A DNA stretch of 47,566 bases from Opitutia bacterium (GTDB lineage Bacteria > Verrucomicrobiota > Verrucomicrobiia > Opitutales > Seribacteraceae): NCBI GenBank assembly GCA_002721705.1, contig PBLJ01000036.1, positions 17,208-64,773 on the forward strand, in the 5' to 3' direction. Made by a program: the position numbers and the translations under genes. Below, piece after piece: positions 8,523 through 17,171 of this stretch (position 1 is the first letter of the stretch; each line of letters starts with the position of its first letter). Below the pieces are notes generated by a model. The model saw nothing but the letters and a program-made list of their open reading frames with translations, had not been told where the DNA came from and ran no database searches.

Positions 8523-10064
8523 TCAAGTGTCGAGCAGATTCTCTTTGATCAATTGTTCGGAAGCGGGGACGTCTTTGATAATCTGCTTGGGATCGGGACC
8601 TACACCCAAGTATCGAATCCTTGGCTGCGGGCCGGGGCATTGCGCTGCGTCCAAGGTGGATTTGACCATCCAAGCGACGTAGTTGCGAGCCTGAGAGGGC
8701 AATTCAAAGAATGATCGACATAGAGAAATGTCTTCGATCCATCCCGGAATTTGTTTATAAACAGGTTTCATCGAGCGCCGTTCACGATCGTCGCGAGGTA
8801 CGCGATGCACTCGATTGCCCGATCGGTCTTCATAGGCAGTGCAAATCGATAATTCTCCCTTCCAGCCGTCGCTGTGCGTCAAGGCGTCGATTTTGTTGAT
8901 AACCAAATCATCGAAGCCGCAATACCGCATAGCTGTTCCTTTTTCCACTGCATCAAACCAGCCGACCATGCGTTGTCTACCCGTTGAGGTGCCGAATTCC
9001 AATTGCTTCAGTTTTAAGGCCAATGGATTTTCGTCCGGAATTTCCGTATGGAAAACATGGGTGCCTACTTTGGTGTCGTATGCCTTGCAGGTACCGATTA
9101 CGTGAACTGGTTGCGGAGGAATGCCAGCGGAAAGGAAGAATTCAGGTGTGGTCGTATGAGAAGCCGTGACGTTCGGAGAGAACCCATGCCTTTTGTCCAA
9201 CCAATAAGATTGGCCGAATTCCCCGATCACGGTTTTGCCAGACTCCGAAGTCTCTAACACTATTTGTCGGACATCGCCCACGTTTGACGCCAGTTTGTGG
9301 CCTGCTTCCCAATAAACGTCGATCAAATGGTCGACGTTCAATTGGAAAGGGGCAACTCCTTTGAAGAGATGAAAGTCAAATTCAGAGGCGGGGAAAACCC
9401 CTGCCTCTATGGCCGTGGAATTGGCTTTCTCCTCAGCTGTAGTCAGCGTGTCGAAGAAGCTGTCCCACGTTTCCTCGGAAACGCGGCAAACATGTTGGAT
9501 GACCCTTGTTGCCCGATCCGCTCGTTCGCTCATTAGACGGGCGAATTCGTCTTTCTCGCCTCGAAAGGAATGATAGAAGATTTGCCATTGGCCTGCCTCA
9601 TCCGAGAAAGCTGGACTGATGCCTCGACCAGTGGACCCTCTGGTTGGCATGCCGAGCACTTTGCACCTGTAGTCCTCCCACGCTAGGTCCAACAATCGAT
9701 GTGAAAGGTCGCTGACCATGGCTCTTTCATCAATGACAAGTCGACCCAAGACGTTGTGTCCCATCTTTTCCAGAGGAAGCGCTTCCCAAAGAAACTTGCG
9801 TGGGTCGCCCACAACGCCTGAGCCAATGGCAAGGATCGGAACAGCGGCGTCACCTACTGCCGAAGGTAAGAGGTTGAACTTCAAGCCTGCCGCCGTGTGA
9901 CCCGAATTAGCTCCTCCATTCAGCTTGATGACAACCTCGACGGGAGCACAGCCATCGTCTCGTAGTTCTTCGATTATTTCACAGACAACACGACCTTTTC
10001 CTTCGTCGCCCATGCTGATCCCTAGATCAGCTATTAATTTGGATTTAAATGGCTCGAATTTCAT
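8523..10064 (-). CDS. purA: Adenylosuccinate synthetase, long divergent form
   Basis: The enzyme joins IMP and aspartate with GTP to give adenylosuccinate, the first step from IMP to AMP. The glycine-rich loop is GDEGKGR at residues 19-25, with the catalytic Asp at 20. His56 is in GANSGHT, and [11 protein letters not shown] (143-153) binds IMP. Later motifs are [16 protein letters not shown] (356-371), [14 protein letters not shown] and a C-terminal region with RDDRERR. The length of 513 is well above the usual 430, with extra sequence around residues 160-230 and at the C-terminus. Several canonical motifs are altered: [10 protein letters not shown] stands where EGAQGTLLD is usual, and VGTHVFHTE where VGGGPFPTE is usual. 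The catalytic Asp and His are kept, so I read it as a working but divergent PurA. Confidence 0.88.
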   Translation of the reverse strand: MKFEPFKSKLIADLGISMGDEGKGRVVCEIIEELRDDGCAPVEVVIKLNGGANSGHTAAGLKFNLLPSAVGDAAVPILAIGSGVVGDPRKFLWEALPLEKMGHNVLGRLVIDERAMVSDLSHRLLDLAWEDYRCKVLGMPTRGSTGRGISPAFSDEAGQWQIFYHSFRGEKDEFARLMSERADRATRVIQHVCRVSEETWDSFFDTLTTAEEKANSTAIEAGVFPASEFDFHLFKGVAPFQLNVDHLIDVYWEAGHKLASNVGDVRQIVLETSESGKTVIGEFGQSYWLDKRHGFSPNVTASHTTTPEFFLSAGIPPQPVHVIGTCKAYDTKVGTHVFHTEIPDENPLALKLKQLEFGTSTGRQRMVGWFDAVEKGTAMRYCGFDDLVINKIDALTHSDGWKGELSICTAYEDRSGNRVHRVPRDDRERRSMKPVYKQIPGWIEDISLCRSFFELPSQARNYVAWMVKSTLDAAQCPGPQPRIRYLGVGPDPKQIIKDVPASEQLIKENLLDT

Positions 10065-10093
10065 GAAATGCGAAGGTCGAAGGAAGACAATGT

Positions 10094-10116
10094 GTTTGCT
10101 CTACGGAGCGGCAAAC
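10094..10116 (-). other. Hairpin in the guaB-purA gap
   Basis: The 65-base gap holds an inverted repeat GTTTGC/GCAAAC (arms 10094-10099 and 10111-10116) with an inner GCTC/GAGC option. There is no U-tract after it, so a strong terminator is unlikely. It may tune read-through or protect the purA message. Confidence 0.3.
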
Positions 10117-10129
10117 GGAAATCAGAAAA

Positions 10130-11677
10130 TCAAGTGCTTTTGTCTCCGGTTTTTACCTCTATGACGTCATGAGGTTTTGATTCCTGCAGCCCAGCGGAAC
10201 TCACTAGAAGATAGCGAGCGTTTTGCTTGAGCATCGAGAGGTCATTCGCTCCGAGGTAGCCTAATCCCGATTGGATTCCTCCAACGAGGCTCTCAAGAGT
10301 GTTTTGTAGAGATCCCGAAAGTTCCTTCAGGGCTTCAATCCCTTCGGCAACGGTTTTCTGCGTGACTCCCTTGTCGTGGCCGTAGCGTGCAGCGGAACCT
10401 TCTCGCATGGCTGCTTTGCTGCCCATTCCACGGTATTGCTTGTAGAGTTTGCCGTCGATCTCGATGACTCGCCCCGGCGTTTCCCGACAACCAGCCAAAA
10501 GACTGCCGCAGATTACACCATCCGCCAAGGTGAGGGCTTTCACGATGTCTCCCGACTTAGTGATTCCGCCATCCGCTAAAATGGCAATGTTTCTCTTCTT
10601 TGAGGCTTGAGTGGCGAGATGAAGGGCGGTCATCTGAGGGATTCCTACGCCAGCCACCACTCGGGTCGTGCATATCGAGCCTGGCCCTTGTCCTATTTTC
10701 ACGGCATCAGCTCCTGCATCGGCGAGAAATTCAACACCCTCTCCAGTTGTGACGTTGCCTGCAATAATCGTGAGGTTCGGAAATTGTTGCCTCAGCAGTC
10801 GAACCATGTCGCCGACTCCTTTGGTGAATCCGTGAGCGGTCGAGACTGCAGCGACGTCGAGCCCTTCGTCCACCAAGCGGCCGACGTGATCCACCATGCT
10901 GTTTTCATTCAATCCACCATCCTTGTTTCGAGTGGGGGAAATAGCGGCTCCACAAATGAGGCGAAACTGATCGTCTCGAGCAGGTTTTAGGAGGGAGTCT
11001 CGCTCGTCGTAGATTCGTTCGATGTCGCTTAACGTAAAGAGGCCTCTCAGGCAGTCTTCATCGTCCACTACAAGTAACTTGTGTATTCCTACGTGTCCGT
11101 CGAAGAATTGATCGGCAGCTCCGATCGGATCTTTTTCAATTTCCTTTTGATTTACCGTGAAGACTTCCTCTCTGGAAAGCATTGCATCGGTGACCGGTTT
11201 GGATTTGTACCTGGGCTTGACTACTCTGCCTGGAAGCAATCCGACTAAACTGTTGCGCTCATCCACCACGGGAAAAGTGTGAAATTGGTAGCCCTTTTCC
11301 TCAATCAAGGTAATGACGTCGCCAATGGTTTTATCCGGGTCGATTGTGATGGGGTCCTGTATGAGGCCGTGGACATGATATTTCACCCGGGCGACTTGTT
11401 TGATCTGGGCTTCCGGCGGCATGTTGTAATGGATAAGTCCCAAGCCTCCGTGAAGAGCCATGCCGATGGCCATTTCGGCTTCCGTGACGGTATCCATGTC
11501 GGCGGAAATGATGGGGATGCCGAGCAGGATAGACTCGGACAATTTCGTTTCGACGTTAGTCAAACGCGGGGCGACTTCCGAATACTGGGTGCCCAAGGTG
11601 ACGTCGTCGAAGGTCACTCCGGTGGGAAGCCCTTGCGAGAAAAACTGATCTGCGGTTAGGAGAAACTCTTCGTCCAT
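10130..11677 (-). CDS. guaB: IMP dehydrogenase
   Basis: The 515-residue enzyme oxidises IMP to XMP with NAD, the committed step to GMP. The barrel starts with [14 protein letters not shown], the paired CBS domains lie at about residues 100-230, and the catalytic Cys336 is in [11 protein letters not shown]. The IMP-binding DGGI and the flap [10 protein letters not shown] follow. Small departures from the usual sequence are STAHGFTKG (usually DTAHGH) and VKIGQGPGS (usually VKVGIGPGS). The ATG at 11675-11677 has AAGAGG a few bases ahead. It lies first in a run with purA, nadC, birA and coaX, so the two enzymes that split the IMP pool are neighbours. Confidence 0.96.
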   Translation of the reverse strand: MDEEFLLTADQFFSQGLPTGVTFDDVTLGTQYSEVAPRLTNVETKLSESILLGIPIISADMDTVTEAEMAIGMALHGGLGLIHYNMPPEAQIKQVARVKYHVHGLIQDPITIDPDKTIGDVITLIEEKGYQFHTFPVVDERNSLVGLLPGRVVKPRYKSKPVTDAMLSREEVFTVNQKEIEKDPIGAADQFFDGHVGIHKLLVVDDEDCLRGLFTLSDIERIYDERDSLLKPARDDQFRLICGAAISPTRNKDGGLNENSMVDHVGRLVDEGLDVAAVSTAHGFTKGVGDMVRLLRQQFPNLTIIAGNVTTGEGVEFLADAGADAVKIGQGPGSICTTRVVAGVGIPQMTALHLATQASKKRNIAILADGGITKSGDIVKALTLADGVICGSLLAGCRETPGRVIEIDGKLYKQYRGMGSKAAMREGSAARYGHDKGVTQKTVAEGIEALKELSGSLQNTLESLVGGIQSGLGYLGANDLSMLKQNARYLLVSSAGLQESKPHDVIEVKTGDKST

Positions 11678-11738
11678 GCCTCTTATTGAGGTGAAGGGGG
11701 CTTTGCGGATCGCATCGCCCGGTTATTCTGGACTTGTC

Positions 11739-11768
11739 TTTATATCTTTGAAGATACCTCGTAGGCAA
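11739..11768 (-). promoter_or_regulatory. Predicted guaB promoter with an internal palindrome
   Basis: On the minus strand, TTGCCT (-35, 11763-11768) is followed after 18 bases by TATAAA (-10, 11739-11744), a good sigma70-type pair about 60 bases from the guaB ATG. The palindrome TATCTTTGAAGATA (11743-11756, two 6-base arms) overlaps the -10 and the spacer and so could be an operator. menC starts on the other strand at 11823, so the same site could also affect it. Confidence 0.45.
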
Positions 11769-11811
11769 GGCAGAACTCCAATCTTCCAATCACCAACCGC
11801 GAACCGGACGC

Positions 11812-11817
11812 AGGAGG
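11812..11817 (+). promoter_or_regulatory. Shine-Dalgarno site that fixes the menC TTG start
   Basis: AGGAGG is followed by five bases (CTACA) and then TTG at 11823-11825. This is the strongest ribosome site seen in the window and decides in favour of TTG over the longer open frame that starts inside the guaB promoter region. Confidence 0.75.
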
Positions 11818-11822
11818 CTACA

Positions 11823-12815
11823 TTGACAAAGCAATTCGATTACAGACCGTATCGCAGACAGTTTCGCCATTCTTTGCAGTCTCCAGCCGGGAAGTGGAAA
11901 GCCCGTGAGGGCTTTATCCTTCGCATGGAAAACGATGATGGACTTGTGGGCTTTGGCGAAGTGGCCCCGATTCCTTGGTTCGGGACGGAGACCTTGGCCG
12001 CTGCGGAAAATTTTCTAGAACGTGCGGCGAAGGGAAATTCCCCTTCAGAAGTCCCTGCCGCCTTGCCTTGTTGTCGCTTTGCAATTTCCTGTGCTTCTTC
12101 CGTGTTGCGGCAAGACTTTCTCCCCCCCGATGGCAATAGGCGAAACGCCGCATTACTGCCACCGGGCAGATTGGCCCTGCGCAGAATGTCGGAATTATCC
12201 GGTCTGGGCTTCAAAACCTATAAGTGGAAAGTCGGGGTTTTGACCTTCGAGGAGGAACGAAGGGTTTTTGATGAATTGATGCAGGAGTTGCCTACGGATG
12301 GGTCGCTGCGACTGGATGCCAATGGAGCTTGGGATCTGTTGGAGGCTTGGCAGTGGTTGGAATACTTGGAAGGCAATGGGAGAGTGGAGTTTGTCGAAGA
12401 TTCCTTGGACCCAGCGTTATGGGAAGCCTCCTTTGGCCTAGCCGAGGCTTTTAATGTTTCGCTTGGTCTGGATTTACCAGTCACTCATGGGTTTGTTTCC
12501 ATGCTGAAGCAAAGAAAATGGCCGGGATTCTTGATTCTGAAGCCAAGTTTGCTTGGCTGTCTTGAGGAACTGCAAGACATGGTGAATAGCTTTCCTAACA
12601 CGATGATATTTTCATCTTCCTTGGAAACCTGTTTTGGGTATGAGGCCGTCTTGCGATTGGCTGTGGCGGGAACAGAACAAGATGCGGTCTTGGGAATGGG
12701 AGGGCAGGACTTGTTCCCGAATGATGGATTGAAACTACATGCCGCGTCTTGCGTTGTAAACGCTGGCTCCGTTGGTTTCGACCAATTGGAGAAGGCATGG
12801 GCGGGATTGTCATGA
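11823..12815 (+). CDS. menC: o-Succinylbenzoate synthase
   Basis: The 330-residue enzyme dehydrates SHCHC to o-succinylbenzoate in menaquinone synthesis. It belongs to the enolase superfamily: the N-terminal capping domain has GFGEVAPIPWFG (residues 43-54), the catalytic lysine pair is in YKWKV (Lys134 and Lys136), the metal ligands are Asp165 (LRLDANGAW), Glu192 (FVEDSL) and Asp217 (GLDLPV), and the second catalytic lysine is Lys240 (LKPSLLG). The start is TTG with a strong AGGAGG. Other enolase-family acid/sugar dehydratases share these residues, but the next gene is a MenE-type ligase, which supports MenC. It is divergent from guaB. Confidence 0.9.
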   Translation: MTKQFDYRPYRRQFRHSLQSPAGKWKAREGFILRMENDDGLVGFGEVAPIPWFGTETLAAAENFLERAAKGNSPSEVPAALPCCRFAISCASSVLRQDFLPPDGNRRNAALLPPGRLALRRMSELSGLGFKTYKWKVGVLTFEEERRVFDELMQELPTDGSLRLDANGAWDLLEAWQWLEYLEGNGRVEFVEDSLDPALWEASFGLAEAFNVSLGLDLPVTHGFVSMLKQRKWPGFLILKPSLLGCLEELQDMVNSFPNTMIFSSSLETCFGYEAVLRLAVAGTEQDAVLGMGGQDLFPNDGLKLHAASCVVNAGSVGFDQLEKAWAGLS

Positions 12816-14080
12816 TTCCTGAAACTGTTGCAGATGGTCAATGGCTTGGCCGGGATTCCGATCGCATTCGTTTTCAGGTGGCTTTGCAGGCGGAGCAGAG
12901 GCGATTGCGCGATTTGGAGACTGGACAGCGGACAAAGGGAGTCGTGGTTTCAGATGAAGACCCCGTGTTGTTTGCCGCCAAGCTTTTTGCCGGCATCTTG
13001 GAGGAAAGTTCTTTGTGGCTTCGTCCACCACTGCCCGCCAAGGCGGAGAGCTTGGCATTCGATAAAATCTTCAACCACGCCCGGAAATTGCCAATGAGCT
13101 CTCTTTTCGTGGCAACTGGAGGTACTTCCGGGGGCTTGCGTTTCGCTCGGCATTCGCTGTCTACGGTGAAAGCAGCCGTCGACGCGTTGTCAGTCAAGAT
13201 GGGCGATCCGTCTCTTCGTTCTTGGTGTTGCCTGCCTCTCCGGCACGTGGCCGGCTTGATGCAGGTTTTTCGAGCTGTTTTCACCGGAGGCGATCTTGTT
13301 TTTGGTGAGTATCGAGATTTGTTGGACGACGATTTTCCAGCCTCTTTGATTGAAGATCGCCTCCTTTCGCTTGTTCCCACTCAGTTGGCTCGCCTATTGA
13401 AGTCTTCAACCGCGATCGATCGTTTGCGGCGTTCGCGTGCCATATTCGTAGGAGGAGGAGCTTTGTCTCCGGAGTTAGCCGCTCGTTCGCGCGCCTTGCA
13501 GCTCCCTCTTGCTCCTACTTATGGAACCACGGAAACCGCCGGCATGGTTACCCTGCTGTCACCATCTCTTTTCTTGGACGGGGGAAAAGGCGTTGGCTCG
13601 ACTTTGCCCGGCAATGAAATCGCCTTTGGCGACACGGAAACTTTACGGATAAGGTCCTCATCCCTTTGCCTGGGCTACCAAGACTTCGATTTCTCGGAAG
13701 GCTCTTGGTTCGAGACCGAGGATTTAGGCCACTGGGATGAAGATGGGAGCTTCCACCTTGATGGCAGGCGAGACCGCCTTGTCATGACGGGGGGCCTGAA
13801 AGTCGATCCGCAAGCATTGGAGCGGATTATTTGTGAAACCGGATTGGCCGATGAGTGCTTCGTCACCGGAGTGTCCGACCTTGAATGGGGCGAGCGTCTA
13901 GTTGCTTTTTGTTCTCCTGCTTCTGCGGACGTCAACCTCATCGAAGCTGCCTTGAGCGAGCGACTGGAGGGTTTTCAACGCCCCAAAAACATCTATGCCC
14001 TCGATTCCCTGCCTTTGGATGAGATGGGCAAGCCCAATGCTTCGGCCATGGCGGAGGCGATGGATTTGCCTGTAGACTAA
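12812..14080 (+). CDS. menE: o-Succinylbenzoate-CoA ligase (AMP-binding enzyme)
   Basis: The 422-residue adenylate-forming enzyme should activate o-succinylbenzoate with ATP and CoA. The P-loop is ATGGTSGG at residues 101-108 (without the usual final Lys), then YGTTETAG, TEDLGHWDEDG, and the hinge GRRDRLVMTGGLKV. The C-terminal lysine is in LPLDEMGKPN. The ATG at 12812-12814 overlaps the menC stop (ATGA), so the two are coupled. Specificity is inferred from the neighbour; by sequence alone it is a generic acyl-CoA ligase. The 3' end overlaps the convergent clpP stop by four bases. Other men genes are not in the window. Confidence 0.87.
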   Translation: MIPETVADGQWLGRDSDRIRFQVALQAEQRRLRDLETGQRTKGVVVSDEDPVLFAAKLFAGILEESSLWLRPPLPAKAESLAFDKIFNHARKLPMSSLFVATGGTSGGLRFARHSLSTVKAAVDALSVKMGDPSLRSWCCLPLRHVAGLMQVFRAVFTGGDLVFGEYRDLLDDDFPASLIEDRLLSLVPTQLARLLKSSTAIDRLRRSRAIFVGGGALSPELAARSRALQLPLAPTYGTTETAGMVTLLSPSLFLDGGKGVGSTLPGNEIAFGDTETLRIRSSSLCLGYQDFDFSEGSWFETEDLGHWDEDGSFHLDGRRDRLVMTGGLKVDPQALERIICETGLADECFVTGVSDLEWGERLVAFCSPASADVNLIEAALSERLEGFQRPKNIYALDSLPLDEMGKPNASAMAEAMDLPVD

Positions 14081-14670
14081 ATCTTCTCCACGATTGCATC
14101 CGCGAGTCCATAATCTATGGCCTCAGTCGCATTCAGGTAGAAATCGCGATCCGTGTCTTTTTGTATTTTTTCCAAGGGTTGACCCGATGCATTGGCCAGA
14201 ATCATGTTGAGCTCTTCGCGCAATTTCTCCATCTCCTCGGCTTGAATATTTATGTCTACTGCAACGGCCACCATGCGACCGGTGATCAGCGGCTGATGAA
14301 TCAAGACACGGGAATGAGGATACAAAAAGCGTTTTCCCTTGGCGGCGCCGCAAAGCAGGATCGATCCCATGCTGGCAGCCATCCCAGTAACAATAACCCG
14401 TATAGGAGATTCGATTAGTTGCATGGTGTCGTAAATCGCCATTCCCGCCGTGATGGAACCTCCCGGCGTGTTTAGGTAAAAGGTGATTTCCTTACCAGGG
14501 TCGGAAGCTTCCAGGTAAAGGAGGTCTTCGGTAACGGCACGGGCCGATTTATCACTGACTTCTCCCCAAAGAAAAATCTTTCGTTCATCAAGAAACCGGC
14601 GTTTGATGACTTCGCGCACCGAATCCTTGGCTTCGCCTTCCGTGTTTTGGGCTAATGAGTGTGGCTGCAT
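14077..14670 (-). CDS. clpP: ATP-dependent Clp protease proteolytic subunit (divergent)
   Basis: The 197-residue product has the ClpP fold and triad: Ser100 in GMAASMGS, His125 in VLIHQP and Asp172 in KDTDRD. The oxyanion segment LNTPGGS (66-72) is intact. Two places differ from common ClpP: GMAAS replaces GQAAS, and the handle after HQP reads ITGRMVAVAVDINIQA instead of the usual Gly-rich GGxxGQAxDIEI. This may mark it as one of two ClpP paralogues, as occurs in Chlamydiae and cyanobacteria; no second copy is in the window. It is separated from rpiB by 19 bases and is convergent with menE. Confidence 0.92.
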   Translation of the reverse strand: MQPHSLAQNTEGEAKDSVREVIKRRFLDERKIFLWGEVSDKSARAVTEDLLYLEASDPGKEITFYLNTPGGSITAGMAIYDTMQLIESPIRVIVTGMAASMGSILLCGAAKGKRFLYPHSRVLIHQPLITGRMVAVAVDINIQAEEMEKLREELNMILANASGQPLEKIQKDTDRDFYLNATEAIDYGLADAIVEKI

Positions 14671-14689
14671 ATTTGTTTTGGTTTAGAAA

Positions 14690-15136
14690 TTATTCGTCAA
14701 GCATGTTGATGCGGCCGACGTGTCGGCCACCCTCGAAATCGGCAGCGAGCCATTCCTTGACAATGTTGATGGCGGTTTCCTCGGAGATCATTCGTTGTCC
14801 GAGAGAGAGCATGTTCGCGTCATTGTGTTCTTTCGCTTTGCGAGCAGATTCCTCGTTCCAGCACAAGGCGCATCGGACGCCTGGAATTTTGTTTGCAGCC
14901 ATGGCTTCTCCATTGCCACTTCCTCCCAGTACGATCCCCAATTTGCATATACCCTCCGAAACCGCTCGAGCTGCTGGCTTGACGAAGGCGGGATAGTCAA
15001 CCGATTCCTCGGAGAAAGTTCCAAAGTCCTTTACTTCGTGGCCTTCGGCAAGGAGGAAGCTTTTGATGGCTTCCTTGTACAGGAAGCCGGCATGATCGGT
15101 GCCAAGTGCAAAAGAATGTTTAGCGTTGTCGTTCAT
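14690..15136 (-). CDS. rpiB: Ribose-5-phosphate isomerase B
   Basis: The 148-residue product interconverts ribose 5-phosphate and ribulose 5-phosphate in the pentose phosphate pathway. The features are GTDHAGF at residues 12-18, DYPAF, the substrate loop GGSGNGEAMAANK, and CALCWNEESA. The GSGNGE loop, without a Cys in the position of E. coli RpiB, matches the form that uses Glu as base (as in actinobacteria). The ATG at 15134-15136 starts it. It lies about 100 bases after sufT and is followed closely by clpP. Confidence 0.92.
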   Translation of the reverse strand: MNDNAKHSFALGTDHAGFLYKEAIKSFLLAEGHEVKDFGTFSEESVDYPAFVKPAARAVSEGICKLGIVLGGSGNGEAMAANKIPGVRCALCWNEESARKAKEHNDANMLSLGQRMISEETAINIVKEWLAADFEGGRHVGRINMLDE

Positions 15137-15235
15137 TAAGGAAGTTGGAAAGCGCAGAAAAAGGCTTTAAACCCATGAGGGACAAGCAAAAACAAGGAAT
15201 TACTAGAGATTTGAGGAAAATTGCAAGCGCAGGTA

Positions 15236-15781
15236 TCAAAGCAAGCCCAACTCCATTTTCCCTTTTTCCGAAATCATATCTTGGCTCCACGGAGGATCCC
15301 AGACAACTTCGACGCGAGCATCGGCTACTGAAGGCATTGTGAGAATTCGCTGACGGCAGTCTTCAGCGATTACAGGTCCCATTCCGCATCCAGGAGCAGT
15401 CAGCGTGAGGTCGGCTTCAACAAAGTAGCCGCCTGTTTTCTCTTTTTCCACCCTTACCTCGTATATCAATCCAAGATCCACCACGTTGACGGGGATTTCG
15501 GGGTCAAAAACGTCCTCGAGCACCTTCCTGACCTCGCCATCGGTTGGCGGTTCCGCGTCTTCGTCAAAGGTTTTCTCTTTTGCTTCTTCAACGGTTTCCT
15601 CTCCAAGCGCATCTGCATCTGCAGCTCCAATGCGATACATGCCGAAGCCAGTGGTGATCGTGAAATTTCCACCTAGGCGATGTGTGATGGTGACGGTTTC
15701 ACCTTTCTTTATCGGGTAAGGGGTGCCATGAGGGATCATCGTGGCTTCCACGTCGCGAGTGAGTATCCGTTCATCATTCAT
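15236..15781 (-). CDS. sufT: SufT, iron-sulfur assembly accessory protein (MIP18/DUF59)
   Basis: The 181-residue product has two parts. Residues 1-80 form a small beta domain with THRLGGNFTITTG, typical of the N-terminus of SufT. Residues 90-175 form the MIP18/DUF59 domain (VLEDVFDPEIPVNVVDLGLIY, LTLTAPGCGMGP, VVWDPPWSQDMIS), with the conserved Cys in APGCGM. In Staphylococcus SufT helps Fe-S maturation under high demand. It is the last gene of the suf operon. I chose the ATG at 15779-15781; a TTG at 15785-15787 overlaps the sufD stop and has AAGGGG five bases ahead, so it is an equal alternative. Confidence 0.9.
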   Translation of the reverse strand: MNDERILTRDVEATMIPHGTPYPIKKGETVTITHRLGGNFTITTGFGMYRIGAADADALGEETVEEAKEKTFDEDAEPPTDGEVRKVLEDVFDPEIPVNVVDLGLIYEVRVEKEKTGGYFVEADLTLTAPGCGMGPVIAEDCRQRILTMPSVADARVEVVWDPPWSQDMISEKGKMELGLL

Positions 15782-15783
15782 GG

Positions 15784-17148
15784 TCAAGAACGCCCCTTTG
15801 CTCGGCCGCTTTCGAACTTTTCTCGAATCAGTGAACGAAGGGTTTCCGAAAGATCGTCAGGACTTTCTTCCAGAATTTCTTCAAAGAACCCAAGGGTGAG
15901 TAGTTGTCTCGCGGTTTCGGTTGGGATTCCTCGGCTTTTTAGATAAAAAAGCTGTTCTTCATCGATTCTTCCGGTGGTGGCTCCGTGGCTGCATTTCACG
16001 TCATTTGCCAGGATTTCCAATCCGGGCATGGAGTCGGCTTCCGCAGCGGAACCAATCACCAAGTTTCTATTGGTCTGGTAGGCATCCGTTTGTTGTGCTT
16101 TTTCGTCTACTCTAATCAATCCAGCGAATACTGAACGGGCTTTGTCGTGAAGGGCATTTTTACATAATACGTCCGAGGTGCAGCGCTCGGCTTGGTGGTC
16201 TTGGCGACTGCGTTGGTCGAAAAGTTGGTCACCGCTAGCGGCAATCATCGAGCGAAGTCGAATTTCGCCGTCAGGTTCCGGCAGGTTGAGAAAGCTTTCA
16301 TGTCGGCAGGAATGCGACCCCATCAAGAGAGTGACACTGTTGATTTTTGCAGCGCGACTGCAATTGTTGCTATCGAGAAGAAACGAGGCCGTGTTCAAGT
16401 TTTGGTTTTGTACGGAGATGCGGCAGACGTTTGCTTGAGGTCCTGCCTTGACCGAGCCAACAGCGCAGTTGAAGGCTGCATGCTCGTCGTCTCTTGATAA
16501 ATAGGCTTCGACTAGGGTCACCGCTGAATTTTCTCCGGCATCAATGATGGTCCTAGGAAAGATGGCTCGGTCGGCTCCTTCTATCCAATGGTACGCTACC
16601 AGAGTTTGCTCTATGATCACGCCGGCAGGAATGCGTAGATAAATTCCGTTGCGTAGGTGAGCGTTGTGTAGAGCAATCTGTTTTGCTGAACCAAGATCGC
16701 TCTCTTCGGCTTCCAGATGAGGGCGAATTTCTTCCGGATGTTTCAGCAAGGCGGATTCCAGCGATTCAAACACGAGGCCTTGTTTTCGCATGTCTTCAGA
16801 TAACTCGGCTTCCTCGATGCAATGATCGTTCAACAAGACGATGCGGGCTGCAGCGGCGGGCAGAAGGTTGGAGTTTTGCCTAAGTTCGCTTGCGACACTT
16901 TCATCGACGGCACCTTGGAACGGCATGCATTTCCCAATGCCCAATCTCTTGGGGTCCCCAAACCGCCAATTTTCATCCCTGCGCGATGCCTCGGGTGTGT
17001 CAACGAAGCGTCTCCAGTTGCGTTCGCGGTAGTTTTGGAGCCAACCAGGCTCGTTGGCTCGTTGCCGAAGAAAGGTAAGAAAACTTTCTTCGTTGATAAG
17101 TCCTTCCCCCTTTTCGAAGCGGGAACTCGCAACCTCCAGCGCACTCAT
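15784..17148 (-). CDS. sufD: Fe-S cluster assembly protein SufD
   Basis: The 454-residue product is the SufB partner in the SufBC2D scaffold complex. It has the SufBD beta-helix core (AILRIPAGVII-like segment YLRIPAGVIIEQTLV, then LLMGSHSCRHESFLNLPEPDGEI) and the C-terminal helices with HGATTGRIDEEQLFYLKSRG, in which the conserved CSHGAT and the following Ile/Glu region are clear. I chose the ATG at 17146-17148; a TTG two codons earlier is possible. It lies 23 bases after sufB. Confidence 0.93.
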   Translation of the reverse strand: MSALEVASSRFEKGEGLINEESFLTFLRQRANEPGWLQNYRERNWRRFVDTPEASRRDENWRFGDPKRLGIGKCMPFQGAVDESVASELRQNSNLLPAAAARIVLLNDHCIEEAELSEDMRKQGLVFESLESALLKHPEEIRPHLEAEESDLGSAKQIALHNAHLRNGIYLRIPAGVIIEQTLVAYHWIEGADRAIFPRTIIDAGENSAVTLVEAYLSRDDEHAAFNCAVGSVKAGPQANVCRISVQNQNLNTASFLLDSNNCSRAAKINSVTLLMGSHSCRHESFLNLPEPDGEIRLRSMIAASGDQLFDQRSRQDHQAERCTSDVLCKNALHDKARSVFAGLIRVDEKAQQTDAYQTNRNLVIGSAAEADSMPGLEILANDVKCSHGATTGRIDEEQLFYLKSRGIPTETARQLLTLGFFEEILEESPDDLSETLRSLIREKFESGRAKGRS

Positions 17149-17171
17149 TTTCAAAAAGGGGAGGGGGTTCC

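Noticed and set aside
8106-8714. A 202-codon plus-strand frame opposite nadC and purA
   Set aside because: It spans the junction of two well-supported genes on the other strand and its product is rich in Cys, Arg and Ser without any domain.
8523-10064. The idea that this is PurZ (2-aminoadenylosuccinate synthetase of Z-genome phages)
   Set aside because: PurZ loses the catalytic Asp of the glycine-rich loop; here GDEGKGR keeps it, and the neighbours are ordinary purine and cofactor genes.
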